From Zongyangia hominis (GTDB lineage: Bacteria > Bacillota > Clostridia > Oscillospirales > Ruminococcaceae): a stretch of DNA of 64,000 bases. A program made the position numbers and the translations under genes. How positions within the stretch are numbered: position 1 is the first letter of the stretch; each line of letters starts with the position of its first letter. Under the pieces are notes generated by a model. It was not told the DNA's origin and made no database searches. It saw nothing but the letters and a program-made list of their open reading frames with translations. Positions 54,693-62,832 of the stretch are shown piece by piece. The stretch covers positions 620,001-684,000 of the forward strand of contig NZ_JACRTC010000001.1 in the NCBI RefSeq assembly GCF_014385095.1, written 5' to 3'.

Positions 54693-55220
54693 TTACTCTT
54701 CTTCAATTTCAGGCTCGATCAAACCGTAATCGCCATTTTTGCGCCGGTAGACCACACAGATGTCGCTGGTATCATCGTTGCGGAACATGAAAAACTCGTG
54801 CTCGAGCAGATTCATCTGCAAAATGGCTTCGTCCACACTCATGGGCTTGATGGCAAACCGTTTGGTCTTGACCACCCGGAAGTCCTCCTGCTCCACCGCG
54901 TCCTGATACTCGGGTGCAAACGCATCGACGCGCAGCCTCTTTTCCAGGCGGGATTTGTTCTTGACGATCTGTCTGACAAGGGAATCGACAACCACTTCCA
55001 GGGAATCAAACATGTCGCGGGTGGTTTCCTCTGCCCGGAAGACCATATACGCGGCGCGGATGGTTACTTCCACCGTCTCTCTGTCGCGCTCCCGGGACAC
55101 TGTGACAACCGCCACCGCGTCCTGGTCAAAAAAGCGATCCAGTTTTTTGAGCTTTTTCTCTACGCGGGCTTTAAAAGAGTCGTTGATGGTCACCCTTCTG
55201 GCATTGATTGTGATGTTCAT
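54693..55220 (-). CDS. hpf: Ribosome hibernation promoting factor, long form
   Basis: The 175-residue protein has an N-terminal S30AE domain (about 1-95, MNITINARRVTINDSFKARV) that sits in the decoding centre, and a C-terminal dimerization domain (about 120-170, KPMSVDEAILQMNLLEHEFF). The long form makes 100S ribosome dimers in stationary phase. The ATG at 55220 has GGGG upstream. The promoter region carries a perfect 13-bp inverted repeat. Confidence 0.95.
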   Translation of the reverse strand: MNITINARRVTINDSFKARVEKKLKKLDRFFDQDAVAVVTVSRERDRETVEVTIRAAYMVFRAEETTRDMFDSLEVVVDSLVRQIVKNKSRLEKRLRVDAFAPEYQDAVEQEDFRVVKTKRFAIKPMSVDEAILQMNLLEHEFFMFRNDDTSDICVVYRRKNGDYGLIEPEIEEE

Positions 55221-55243
55221 AAATCGGACCCCCTTAACTGGCT

Positions 55244-55298
55244 TATTCAACAATTTATATAAATTGTCTGTCTTTATTGTATCACAAATTGTTGAATA
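55244..55298. promoter_or_regulatory. Inverted repeat bracketing the hpf promoter
   Basis: TATTCAACAATTT (55244-55256) and AAATTGTTGAATA (55286-55298) are perfect reverse complements 29 bp apart, with a third half-site AAATTGT at 55261-55267. The -10 TACAAT (minus strand, 55276-55281) lies between them; a weak -35 TTTCTA is at 55299-55304. It is a likely repressor or activator site controlling hpf. The factor is unknown. Confidence 0.55.
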
Positions 55299-55353
55299 TA
55301 GAAAGATATTTTCCGAATTTTCCATGAATTTGGCTTACTGTACAAAAGGGGGG

Positions 55354-56196
55354 TTATAAAACTGTGGTTTTGTGCCTTGTCACATGACATCCCATATTGA
55401 CCGCTACGGGAAGTCCCGCAATGTGGGTGGGATAGGTTTCGATATTGACCGCAAGCGCCGTGGTCCTCCCGCCGAAAGCCTGGGGGCCGATGCCAAGGGC
55501 ATTGATTTTATAGAGCATCTCCGCTTCCAGCGCCCCGTACAGATCGTCGGGGTTGCGCAGGGAGGCGTCCCGGCACAGGGCCTTCTTGGCCAGATACGCG
55601 CACAGCTCAAAGTCCCCGCCGATGCCCACGCCCACCACCACCGGCGGGCAGGGATTGCCGGAGGCGATCTCTACCGTCTCCACCACAAAGTCCACGATGT
55701 CGCCGGGCGTGGCGGAGGGAGTGAACATTTTGAGCCTGCTCATGTTCTCGCTGCCGAAGCCCTTGGGAGCCACCGTAATGCTGATTTTATCCCCCGGCAC
55801 CACCGCCGTATGGATGACCGCCGGGGTGTTGTCGTTGGTATTGACCCGCCTGAGGGGGTCATCCACCACCGAACAACGCAGATTTCCTTCTAGGTAACCC
55901 TCCCGGACGCCCTGATGGATGGCAGCCTCGTAGTCCCCGCCCACGATGTGGACGTCTTGACCCAGCTTGACAAACACCACAGCCATACCCGTGTCCTGGC
56001 AGATGGGAATTCCCTGTTCCCGGGCGGTTTGGAAGTTGACGATCAAATCCCCCAGCACCTGCTTGGCCAACGGGAAATCCTCCTCTTCGTAGGAGGAGCG
56101 CATACAGCTTTCGATGTCGTCAGGAAGAATGTTGTTGGCTTCGATGCAAAGATCTTTGATGGCGTCGGCAATTTGCCGGACATGAATTTCTCTCAC
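55354..56196 (-). CDS. Fumarate hydratase class I, alpha (N-terminal) subunit
   Basis: The 280-residue protein matches the N-terminal half of iron-sulfur fumarases (FumA/TtdA): QDTGMAVVFVKLGQ (about 66-79), Cys65, GSENMSRLKMF (about 147-157), GGRTTALAV. These bind the 4Fe-4S cluster and substrate. The beta subunit, normally the next gene, is absent; hpf follows instead. It may pair with a beta subunit coded elsewhere. Upstream is the amidohydrolase, 42 bp away. Confidence 0.9.
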   Translation of the reverse strand: MREIHVRQIADAIKDLCIEANNILPDDIESCMRSSYEEEDFPLAKQVLGDLIVNFQTAREQGIPICQDTGMAVVFVKLGQDVHIVGGDYEAAIHQGVREGYLEGNLRCSVVDDPLRRVNTNDNTPAVIHTAVVPGDKISITVAPKGFGSENMSRLKMFTPSATPGDIVDFVVETVEIASGNPCPPVVVGVGIGGDFELCAYLAKKALCRDASLRNPDDLYGALEAEMLYKINALGIGPQAFGGRTTALAVNIETYPTHIAGLPVAVNMGCHVTRHKTTVL

Positions 56197-56238
56197 GATA
56201 AATTCCTCCTTCCTCGTTTTGTCCCGCAGTAACCCGTC

Positions 56239-57390
56239 TTACATGACGATGGAACCACCGATCATAACGAGCTTCGGTTTGGCGTAGACGGAGAACGGGT
56301 CCCCGGCGAATACCACCAGGTCCGCGTCCTTGCCCACCTCGATGGAGCCCACCCGGCTGTCGATGCCGCAGATGCGGGCGGGGGTAATGGTAATGGCTTT
56401 GAGCGCTTCGTCGTAGGCCATCCCCTCCTTGACCGCCAGCCCCGCGCACAGGGGCAGGTACTGGATGGGGATGACCGGGTGGTCGGTGCAGATGGCCACC
56501 TCCACCCCGCTGAGGGTGAGCAGTCCCGGATTTTGGGGAGAGAGCTCCTTGAGCTCCGGCTTGGAACGGTCGCACAAGAGCGGACCGGTGATCACCTTGG
56601 CCCCTTCTTCCCTTAGCGCGTCCGCGATTTTGTAGCCCTCGGTACCGTGGACCACCACGTAATCAAGATCGAACTCCTTGGCCAGCCGGACGGCGGTGAA
56701 GATGTCGTCAGCCCGGTGAGCGTGGATGTGGGCCTTTACTTCCCGCCGCAGGACGGGCAGCAGGGCCTCACATTTCATATCGTATTCCGGCTCGTCGCAG
56801 TCCTCGTCCTCCTGGGCCTTCTCCAAGTCCTGCATGTAGCGCCGCGCCTTATAAAGCTGCTCCCGGATGAGGGCTGCCGTGGCCATCCGGGTCACCGGCG
56901 TTTCCCCCTTGGGGTGATAGGTACCCTTGGGATTCTCCCCCAGGGCGAATTTCATGGCTACCGGCTCTTTGATGACACAGTCTTCCATCCGCACCCCCCG
57001 GGTCTTCATGGCCACCATCTGTCCGGAGATGGGGTTGGCGCTGCCGGGGCCGGTGATCACCGTGGTAACGCCTGCCTGTCTAGCTTCCTCAAAACAGCGG
57101 TCCAGGGGATTGATCGCGTCGAAGGCCCGCAGATGGGGGGTAGTGGGATCGGTGTCCTCGTTGCCGTCGTCCCCCTCAAAGCCCAGGCCGTCCTCCCACA
57201 TGCCTAGATGGGTGTGGGCGTCTATGAAGCCGGGGTAAACGGTAAAGCCATGCAGGTCGATGGCCTCTCCCTGTTCCTCCAACTCTTCCATAGGTCCCAT
57301 CTGAGCGATGACGCCGTCCTCAATTTTGAGATATCCCTCTTCGATGACGCCTTGGGTGACTGTGTTAATTTTTGCGTGAATCAGATACAT
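56239..57390 (-). CDS. Amidohydrolase-superfamily protein (imidazolonepropionase-like)
   Basis: The 383-residue protein has the metal motif DAHTHLG (about 57-63), HIHAHRADD (about 223) and CTDHPVI (about 303). The TIM-barrel amidohydrolase has beta-sandwich flanks (MYLIHAKINTVTQGVIEEG; GKDADLVVFAGDPF). The substrate is unknown. The ATG at 57390 has GAGG 7 nt upstream; two earlier ATGs overlap that site. It is co-oriented with the fumarase alpha gene and probably in one transcript. Confidence 0.88.
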   Translation of the reverse strand: MYLIHAKINTVTQGVIEEGYLKIEDGVIAQMGPMEELEEQGEAIDLHGFTVYPGFIDAHTHLGMWEDGLGFEGDDGNEDTDPTTPHLRAFDAINPLDRCFEEARQAGVTTVITGPGSANPISGQMVAMKTRGVRMEDCVIKEPVAMKFALGENPKGTYHPKGETPVTRMATAALIREQLYKARRYMQDLEKAQEDEDCDEPEYDMKCEALLPVLRREVKAHIHAHRADDIFTAVRLAKEFDLDYVVVHGTEGYKIADALREEGAKVITGPLLCDRSKPELKELSPQNPGLLTLSGVEVAICTDHPVIPIQYLPLCAGLAVKEGMAYDEALKAITITPARICGIDSRVGSIEVGKDADLVVFAGDPFSVYAKPKLVMIGGSIVM

Positions 57391-57512
57391 TTTCATCCTC
57401 GTTTCCATTTATTAGAAAAATTTCTTTAAAATCAATTGACAATTTCTGTAAATTGTGATATTCTATCAGCAATCCCATTTCCAAACACTTCCCCTATCAC
57501 TCTTTTGATGTA

Positions 57513-57545
57513 ACGCCGTTTCGATGAAACGGCGTGTTTTTTTAT
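57513..57545 (+). terminator. Hairpin with T-run between the amidohydrolase and S1-protein genes
   Basis: Arms ACGCCGTTT/AAACGGCGT followed by GTTTTTTT on the plus strand. Both neighbouring genes are on the minus strand, so its role is unclear. Confidence 0.4.
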
Positions 57546-57571
57546 TCAAAAGAGGTAAGAGAAGCAACAAA

Positions 57572-57597
57572 AAAACGAAGCGTCGCCACTTCGTTTT
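57572..57597 (-). terminator. Terminator of the S1-domain gene
   Basis: AAAACGAAG/CTTCGTTTT followed by T's on the minus strand. Confidence 0.75.
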
Positions 57598-57605
57598 ACA
57601 AAAGC

Positions 57606-58040
57606 TTATTTGTTTTGTCCGCCGCCCCGGCGACCCGATGTGCCGCGTTTGCCATCCATAAATTTTTTGAGATCGTACATTTTTTCGTCACTGGTCTGTT
57701 TAAACTTGCTCATCATATCTTCAAAAGTCTGAGGCTCGCCCTTTTTACTGCGGCTGAAATCGCGCTCCTGCCGCTGAAAGTTTCTGCGCGGCGGGGGAGT
57801 TGGATTGTCCATGGCGCGTTTGATGGAGAGACTGACCTTGCCGTCCTCACTGATATTGAGCACCTTGACCTTGACCATCTGATTTTCCGTAAGATGGTCT
57901 TTGATCTCTTTGACATAAGTCGGCGCCACTTCGGAAATATGTACCATACCGGTTCTACCTCCAGGCAGTTCCACAAAAGCGCCAAACTTTGTGATTCCGG
58001 TCACCTTGCCCTCCACGATGCTTCCAACTTCCAGCTGCAT
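57606..58040 (-). CDS. yabR: S1 RNA-binding domain protein, YabR-like
   Basis: In this 144-residue protein the N-terminal S1 domain (about 3-75, VGSIVEGKVTGITKFGAFVE...MVHISE) is followed by a basic, Arg/Pro-rich tail. Its place after divIC matches Bacillus yabR. It probably binds RNA or ribosomes. The ATG at 58040 is used; AAGGAGG lies 12 nt upstream. Confidence 0.85.
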   Translation of the reverse strand: MQLEVGSIVEGKVTGITKFGAFVELPGGRTGMVHISEVAPTYVKEIKDHLTENQMVKVKVLNISEDGKVSLSIKRAMDNPTPPPRRNFQRQERDFSRSKKGEPQTFEDMMSKFKQTSDEKMYDLKKFMDGKRGTSGRRGGGQNK

Positions 58041-58138
58041 ATAAAGCAATTGCCTCCTTAAATTTACACTTCAATGCGTTACATTATACTTAAAACTGAC
58101 AAAAAATGCAAGAACCTTTTTGATGGGATGACCCATCA

Positions 58139-58432
58139 TCAGCTGCCGGAAGCGTCCACAAACACCTTTTCGTCGGGATAGGCGTAGTCCAGTTTGTCCC
58201 GGGCCACCTTTTCCACATAGGAACGGTCGTCGCCCTGGCTGAGCAGGCGCTGAACCTCCATGTTCTCCATTTCCTGTGTCTGGCACTGCTGCTGCACGTT
58301 GGCGAGCAACGCCTTTTTCTCGCGGATTTCCAGCTGCTGTCCCACGATGGAGGCCACCAGATAGATGCCGAAAGCTACAGCCGCCAGGCGCACAAAAATA
58401 TGTTTACCCGTTTTTTCTTGTTTTCCTGCCAC
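58139..58432 (-). CDS. divIC: FtsB/DivIC-family septum formation initiator
   Basis: The 97-residue protein has one membrane helix (about 13-32), a coiled coil (about 33-65) and the C-terminal YVEKVARDKLDYAYPDEKVF motif of the family. It works with FtsL/DivIB in the divisome. It overlaps the yabQ 3' end by 29 bp. This location (yabP-yabQ-divIC-yabR) is the same as in Bacillus. Confidence 0.9.
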   Translation of the reverse strand: MAGKQEKTGKHIFVRLAAVAFGIYLVASIVGQQLEIREKKALLANVQQQCQTQEMENMEVQRLLSQGDDRSYVEKVARDKLDYAYPDEKVFVDASGS

Positions 58433-58970
58433 TGTTTTTTCCTTCCTTTCGGGCCCGCCTTTTTTTCTTTTTCTGTTTTGGATGAGGTTTAAGTAGATTA
58501 TACAATAAAACCCGTTGTTGTTTCAAGCGAAATTTTGCGTTTGTACCAAATTTTTTTAACGGTGCTGTGCATTTTGAAAACAACTTTTGTAGCTTTTTGC
58601 CGATCCATTGCAAAAATAAGAGGATAGGCCGAATAAAAATTCGAAATAGAAAATGCAAAACCGCTTTAATTCCCCGGATGATAAGTTTGGAAATTTTCAT
58701 CACTAGCGCGCCGATGGTAAAATAGTAGATCACCGCGCCCAAGAATTCGCCCAGGAGTATAAAAAAGCGGAGCTGTCCGCCCATGGCCTGCATCATATAA
58801 AAAAAAGTGACCAGGGCGCAGACGGCGAAAAAAAGGGCGTCTTCGATAAAGACGATGACGGCTGAATTTTTGACCGCCAGGCGGATCATCCGGAACACGT
58901 CGTAAAACGCGCCCAGTCCCGCGCCAATGAGACATGCATAGAGAAAGACTTGCGTTTGCTGACTGAGCAT
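58404..58970 (-). CDS. yabQ: Spore cortex biosynthesis protein YabQ
   Basis: The 188-residue membrane protein starts MLSQQTQVFLYACLIGAGLG, then GAFYDVFRMIRL, the YabQ hallmark, with about four hydrophobic helices in the first 115 residues. A very basic tail follows (KKKKRRARKEGK). It is required for cortex formation in Bacillus spores. The start is uncertain: GTG 58979 and TTG 59012 are also in frame; 58970 fits the family N-terminus best. Confidence 0.8.
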   Translation of the reverse strand: MLSQQTQVFLYACLIGAGLGAFYDVFRMIRLAVKNSAVIVFIEDALFFAVCALVTFFYMMQAMGGQLRFFILLGEFLGAVIYYFTIGALVMKISKLIIRGIKAVLHFLFRIFIRPILLFLQWIGKKLQKLFSKCTAPLKKFGTNAKFRLKQQRVLLYNLLKPHPKQKKKKRRARKEGKNSGRKTRKNG

Positions 58971-59033
58971 CACATTCACTGCGCTTTTACCGTACCTTTC
59001 CGGATTCTTCAAAGTCCGCCCCAGGGCGGAAGA

Positions 59034-59318
59034 TTATTTAAAGATTTTGGAGAAGAAGCCGCCGCCCTTCTGCGGCTGTTCGTCGGCGTAGGACAGGGCG
59101 TAGATCTCCCCCTCCAGCGTCAACTCCCCTGTATCCACATTGAGCTTGTTGATATGCAGGTTGTATCCCTTGATCGTCAGTTCCCCCAGATCGGTGAAGA
59201 GGACGACGCTCTGTTCGTCAAAGCTGTCGATGTCGGCCACGCCCGAGACGCTCAGCGCCCTTCGATCCTCCAAGATTAAGTTGTGGGGCAATTTGACCAC
59301 TTTTTTCTCGTCTACCAT
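59034..59318 (-). CDS. yabP: Sporulation protein YabP
   Basis: The 94-residue beta-rich protein of the YabP/YqfC family has PHNLILEDRRALSVSGVADI (about 10-29) and the TDLGELTIKGYNLHINKLN segment (about 42-60). It is needed for normal sporulation. The ATG at 59318 has GGAGGTCAAG upstream. First gene of yabP-yabQ-divIC, separated from the S4-domain gene by a terminator. Confidence 0.9.
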   Translation of the reverse strand: MVDEKKVVKLPHNLILEDRRALSVSGVADIDSFDEQSVVLFTDLGELTIKGYNLHINKLNVDTGELTLEGEIYALSYADEQPQKGGGFFSKIFK

Positions 59319-59378
59319 TTCTTGACCTCCATTGCTAATTTTTAGGCGCCTTGTCTCCATACCGGCAGTCCGGCCATG

Positions 59379-59430
59379 AAAAAAACTCCTGTTGTCCATC
59401 ACTGCATTTTATGATGGGCAACAGGAGTTT
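59379..59430 (-). terminator. Terminator between the S4-domain gene and yabP
   Basis: AAACTCCTGTTG/CAACAGGAGTTT plus inner pairs CCATCA/TGATGG, then a T-run on the minus strand. Confidence 0.85.
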
Positions 59431-59449
59431 ATGACTTTGTTGGACAAAG

Positions 59450-59692
59450 CTATTCCATGACCTCGTAGTGGGAGGCGGCGTTTTCCTTATTGGCGTATTC
59501 GCTGACCTTGAGGACCTTCACCTTAAGCGGGCGGGAACCCATGTTGATTTCCACTACATCCCCCTCCTTGACGTCGTAGGAGGCCCTAGCCGGTTTGCCG
59601 TTGACCACGATCCGGCCCGCGTCGCAGGCCTCGTTGGCAATGGTGCGCCGCTTGATGAGCCGCGTCACCTTGAGGTATTTATCCAATCGCAT
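59450..59692 (-). CDS. rqcP: S4-domain RNA-binding protein (RqcP/Hsp15-like)
   Basis: The 80-residue protein consists almost entirely of an S4 domain (MRLDKYLKVTRLIKRRTIAN...GRIVVNGKPA). RqcP (YabO) stabilises peptidyl-tRNA on obstructed 50S subunits during ribosome quality control with RqcH. The place between HU and yabP matches Bacillus yabO. Confidence 0.9.
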   Translation of the reverse strand: MRLDKYLKVTRLIKRRTIANEACDAGRIVVNGKPARASYDVKEGDVVEINMGSRPLKVKVLKVSEYANKENAASHYEVME

Positions 59693-59738
59693 GTTTACAC
59701 CTGATTTCTTTTAAAGTATTCTGCCGGTAATGGGCAAT

Positions 59739-59766
59739 AAAAAAACCGGTATAAAACCGGTTTTTA
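59739..59766 (-). terminator. Terminator of the HU gene
   Basis: AAAACCGGT/ACCGGTTTT with flanking A/T runs. Confidence 0.85.
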
Positions 59767-59780
59767 AGCACATAGGAAAT

Positions 59781-60056
59781 TTATTTCGCAACAGCGTCTT
59801 TGAGGGCTTTGCCAGCTTTGAAGGTCGGCAGTTTGGAAGCGGGGATAGTGATCTCCTCTTTGGTTCTGGGATTTCTGCCCTTTCTTTCGCCGCGCTCTCT
59901 GACCTCGAATGTGCCGAAACCGACGATCTGGATTTTTTCACCGTTCACCAGTGCTTCCGTGATGGAATCGATGACAGCGCCAACCACTTTGTCGCTCTCT
60001 TTTTTAGAAATTTCCGCTTTTTCTGCAACTAAATTTATCAGTTCTGCTTTCGTCAT
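59781..60056 (-). CDS. hup: DNA-binding protein HU
   Basis: The 91-residue histone-like protein starts [20 protein letters not shown] and contains the signature [20 protein letters not shown] (about 46-65), the DNA-grasping arm. It bends and compacts DNA as a dimer. GGAGG lies 9 nt before the ATG. Confidence 0.97.
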   Translation of the reverse strand: MTKAELINLVAEKAEISKKESDKVVGAVIDSITEALVNGEKIQIVGFGTFEVRERGERKGRNPRTKEEITIPASKLPTFKAGKALKDAVAK

Positions 60057-60119
60057 TTGAAAATTCCTCCGTATAATCACATTTTATTTCCTAAAACAAC
60101 TGTACCGGTATCCTTCCAG

Positions 60120-60929
60120 TCAGCCGTTTGACAACTGTTTTTTGGCTTCTTTCCATAGGACATCAAGCTGCGCGAGATCACTTTGTTTCATATCCACCCC
60201 ATTTTGCTTTGCAAGCTGCTCCACTACGGCAAACCGGCGAATAAACTTATCCGTCGCTTCGCTTAAGGTCTCCTCCGCGTCGGCGTCAAGAAAGCGGGAA
60301 ACGTTGACCGCGGCAAAGAAGAGATCTCCCATCTCCTCCCGGCACTGCGCTTTCTCCCCTTTGGCAATGGCCTCTTCCAGCTCGGCAATCTCGCTTTTGA
60401 GATCGGCGAGTGCTCCTGTCACGCCGTCGTAATCAAAGCCTGCCCGGGCCGCCCGCTGCTGCACCTTGCCCGCCCGCATCAGCGCCGGCAGGACCTTGGG
60501 TACGTTTTCGAGCGTTTCGGTGGCCGTCTTTTGGCCCTTGGTCGCTTGCTTAATTTTATCCCAGTTGACGAGCACCTGCCCCGCAGAGCTCACCTTGATG
60601 TCACCAAAGATGTGCGGATGGCGGATGATCAGCTTCTGACAGATATCGTTGGCAACATCGTCAAAGTCAAACCTTCCCTGTTCCTCTTCCATTCTAGCGT
60701 GGAACACGACCTGCAACAGCACGTCGCCCAGTTCCTCCCGGAGCAGTTTGGGGTCTTCGTTGTCGATGGCCTCCAGTACCTCGTAAGTCTCCTCCAAGAA
60801 GTTTTTCCGGATGGAGTGGTGGTCCTGCTCCCGGTCCCACGGACAACCGTTTTCCCCGCGGAGCACCTCCATAATCTTGATGAGGTCTTCCATCTTATAT
60901 CTGTCTTTACGCTCAAAATCCTGTGGCAT
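60120..60929 (-). CDS. mazG: Nucleoside triphosphate pyrophosphohydrolase MazG
   Basis: The 269-residue two-domain MazG hydrolyses NTPs to NMP and PPi. The first domain has CPWDREQDHHSIRKNFLEE and REELGDVLLQVVFHA (EExxE and ExxD metal sites), and the second has REEMGDLFFAAVNVSRFL. This matches Bacillus YabN, minus its methylase domain. Between the SpoVB-like gene and HU. Confidence 0.93.
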   Translation of the reverse strand: MPQDFERKDRYKMEDLIKIMEVLRGENGCPWDREQDHHSIRKNFLEETYEVLEAIDNEDPKLLREELGDVLLQVVFHARMEEEQGRFDFDDVANDICQKLIIRHPHIFGDIKVSSAGQVLVNWDKIKQATKGQKTATETLENVPKVLPALMRAGKVQQRAARAGFDYDGVTGALADLKSEIAELEEAIAKGEKAQCREEMGDLFFAAVNVSRFLDADAEETLSEATDKFIRRFAVVEQLAKQNGVDMKQSDLAQLDVLWKEAKKQLSNG

Positions 60930-61014
60930 GATTTCACCTTTATTCTTTGTCTATCCGGCCCAAAAATCCGCTTCATTGCTCAATTCCCCGGATTTTTAGT
61001 GAGCAAGTTATATC

Positions 61015-62757
61015 TTACCCTATCAGACCCCGTTTTTCAAGTAGTTTTGCGATTTTTTCTCCCTTTGGCAGCATCAAAATGTCGTCTTTGGTGATGGCGT
61101 GAATCAAAAACAGGGCGAGAACATAGACGACGCCCGCCACCGCGATGGACGCAATGGTGGACATGCTCCCGGACAGCCCCATCCGAAAGAGGCCGTAGCT
61201 CGCCCAGCCCGCAGTCGCGCAGATGCCCCCGGCGATCAAAGGTTTGAGAAATACGCTTCCCACACGGGGTACCACCCCTGTGGTCCGGCACAGGCAGACA
61301 ATCCCCACTAAGACAATGATTAGATAGCACAGCACTGTACCAATGGGCGCGCCGTGGATATTGATAGAGGGGATGGCCACCAGGAAAAAGTTAATGCCCA
61401 GCTTCACAATGCCGCCGACAACCATCAGCTTCACCGGCAGGTCGGGGCGGCCCACCGCCTGGAGCATGCTGTTGACCGGCGTCGCCACCGCCACAAAGAT
61501 GGCGGCAATACCCAGCGTGCGCAGGAGTGGGGTCGCGATAATGGCCTCCGCCGCCCGGGCGGAAAAGAGCAGATGGAGGATGGGGCCGCCCAGAGCGAAG
61601 AGCCCCAGGCCCGCCGGAATGGCCACCAAACAAGTGATGCGCAGCACCACCTCCACATTGCGCTGCAAGTCCTTCATACTCCGGGTGGCCCAGGCCGTGG
61701 CTACGGCGGGCAGGGCGCTGACGCCGAAGGTGGTGGTCAGCGCTGGCACCAGGTTAAAGATGGTGATGGACAGCGCCTGATAGGAGCCGAACAAAAAGTT
61801 CGGCAGCTGGTCCAGGGTCATGCCCGCGGGGATGAGATGGCCGTACATGGCAAGCAGAGCGCCGCTGTCCCTGGCGATGGCGGTGTCCAGCCGGTTCATC
61901 ACCGAGGCCAAGTCGATCATGGAGGTTAAATTGACTACCACCGCGCCCAGGCAGACCGGGATGGCCAGCTTGATGAGCCTGCGGCGCAACTGATTTGCCG
62001 GACGCGGCTCGGGCGCCGCCTCCAGTTCCTCGGGCGTGATGCCGTCCCCCTTGCGCTTGTGGCGAAGCCATAGGTAGAACATCCCCGCGAAGGTGCTCAA
62101 AGTGACGCCGAAGATGGCGCCCGCCGCCGCGTAGGGCAAGGTGACGGACTGGGCCTCGGCCAAAGTCGCCGCCGCTTGGCCAAAGACTTTGCCGCCGCCT
62201 TTAAACTGGTTGAGGCCCCACTGCATCATCAGATAAGCGCCCAGCATCCCCGCCGTCAGCTTGCAGACGGCCTCCACGATCTGGGAGGCGGCGGTGGGAT
62301 ACATGTTGCGCAGGCCCTGATAATACCCCCGGTAGGCGGAAGTCATGCAGCCGAAGAAGATGGCGGGAGAAATGGCTACCACCGACCAGAAAGCGCCGGG
62401 GTTTCCCACCGCCCGGACAAAGAGCCCGGAGCCGAAGATCATGAGCGTCAGACCCACGAGTCCGGTGCCCAAAAACAGAGCCGTCGAAATCCTCATGATG
62501 CGGCGGATATCCTTATACCGCCGTATCGCCGCGTTTTCCGCCACCATCTTGGCCACCGCCACCGGCAGTCCGGCGATGGACAGGGCGTAGATGGGATTGA
62601 AGAGCCCGTAGGCCGTGGTAAAATACCCCATGCCCTCCCCGCCGATGAGGTTGGTCAGCGGGATTTTGAACACCGCGCCAATCAATTTGACAATGATGGT
62701 CGCCGCCATCAAGATGATTGCGCCGTGCAGGAAGCTTTGTTTGGGTCTGTTTGGCAT
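61015..62757 (-). CDS. spoVB: SpoVB-like polysaccharide flippase (MVF/MATE-type)
   Basis: The 580-residue polytopic protein has about 14 hydrophobic helices. The start (FLHGAIILMAATIIVKLIGAVF-type, residues 9-30) and GEGMGYFTTAYGLFNPIYA are typical of the SpoVB/MurJ-like oligosaccharidyl-lipid flippases. It probably exports lipid-linked precursors for cortex or cell wall. The place upstream of mazG matches Bacillus yabM. Followed at 61014 by a gap to mazG. Confidence 0.9.
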   Translation of the reverse strand: MPNRPKQSFLHGAIILMAATIIVKLIGAVFKIPLTNLIGGEGMGYFTTAYGLFNPIYALSIAGLPVAVAKMVAENAAIRRYKDIRRIMRISTALFLGTGLVGLTLMIFGSGLFVRAVGNPGAFWSVVAISPAIFFGCMTSAYRGYYQGLRNMYPTAASQIVEAVCKLTAGMLGAYLMMQWGLNQFKGGGKVFGQAAATLAEAQSVTLPYAAAGAIFGVTLSTFAGMFYLWLRHKRKGDGITPEELEAAPEPRPANQLRRRLIKLAIPVCLGAVVVNLTSMIDLASVMNRLDTAIARDSGALLAMYGHLIPAGMTLDQLPNFLFGSYQALSITIFNLVPALTTTFGVSALPAVATAWATRSMKDLQRNVEVVLRITCLVAIPAGLGLFALGGPILHLLFSARAAEAIIATPLLRTLGIAAIFVAVATPVNSMLQAVGRPDLPVKLMVVGGIVKLGINFFLVAIPSINIHGAPIGTVLCYLIIVLVGIVCLCRTTGVVPRVGSVFLKPLIAGGICATAGWASYGLFRMGLSGSMSTIASIAVAGVVYVLALFLIHAITKDDILMLPKGEKIAKLLEKRGLIG

Positions 62758-62832
62758 GGACGTACTTCCCCCTCTTTCGTATTCGCGGACTGGGACAGCC
62801 GTTATTTCATAAGTATTACCGGACGAGCGGGA

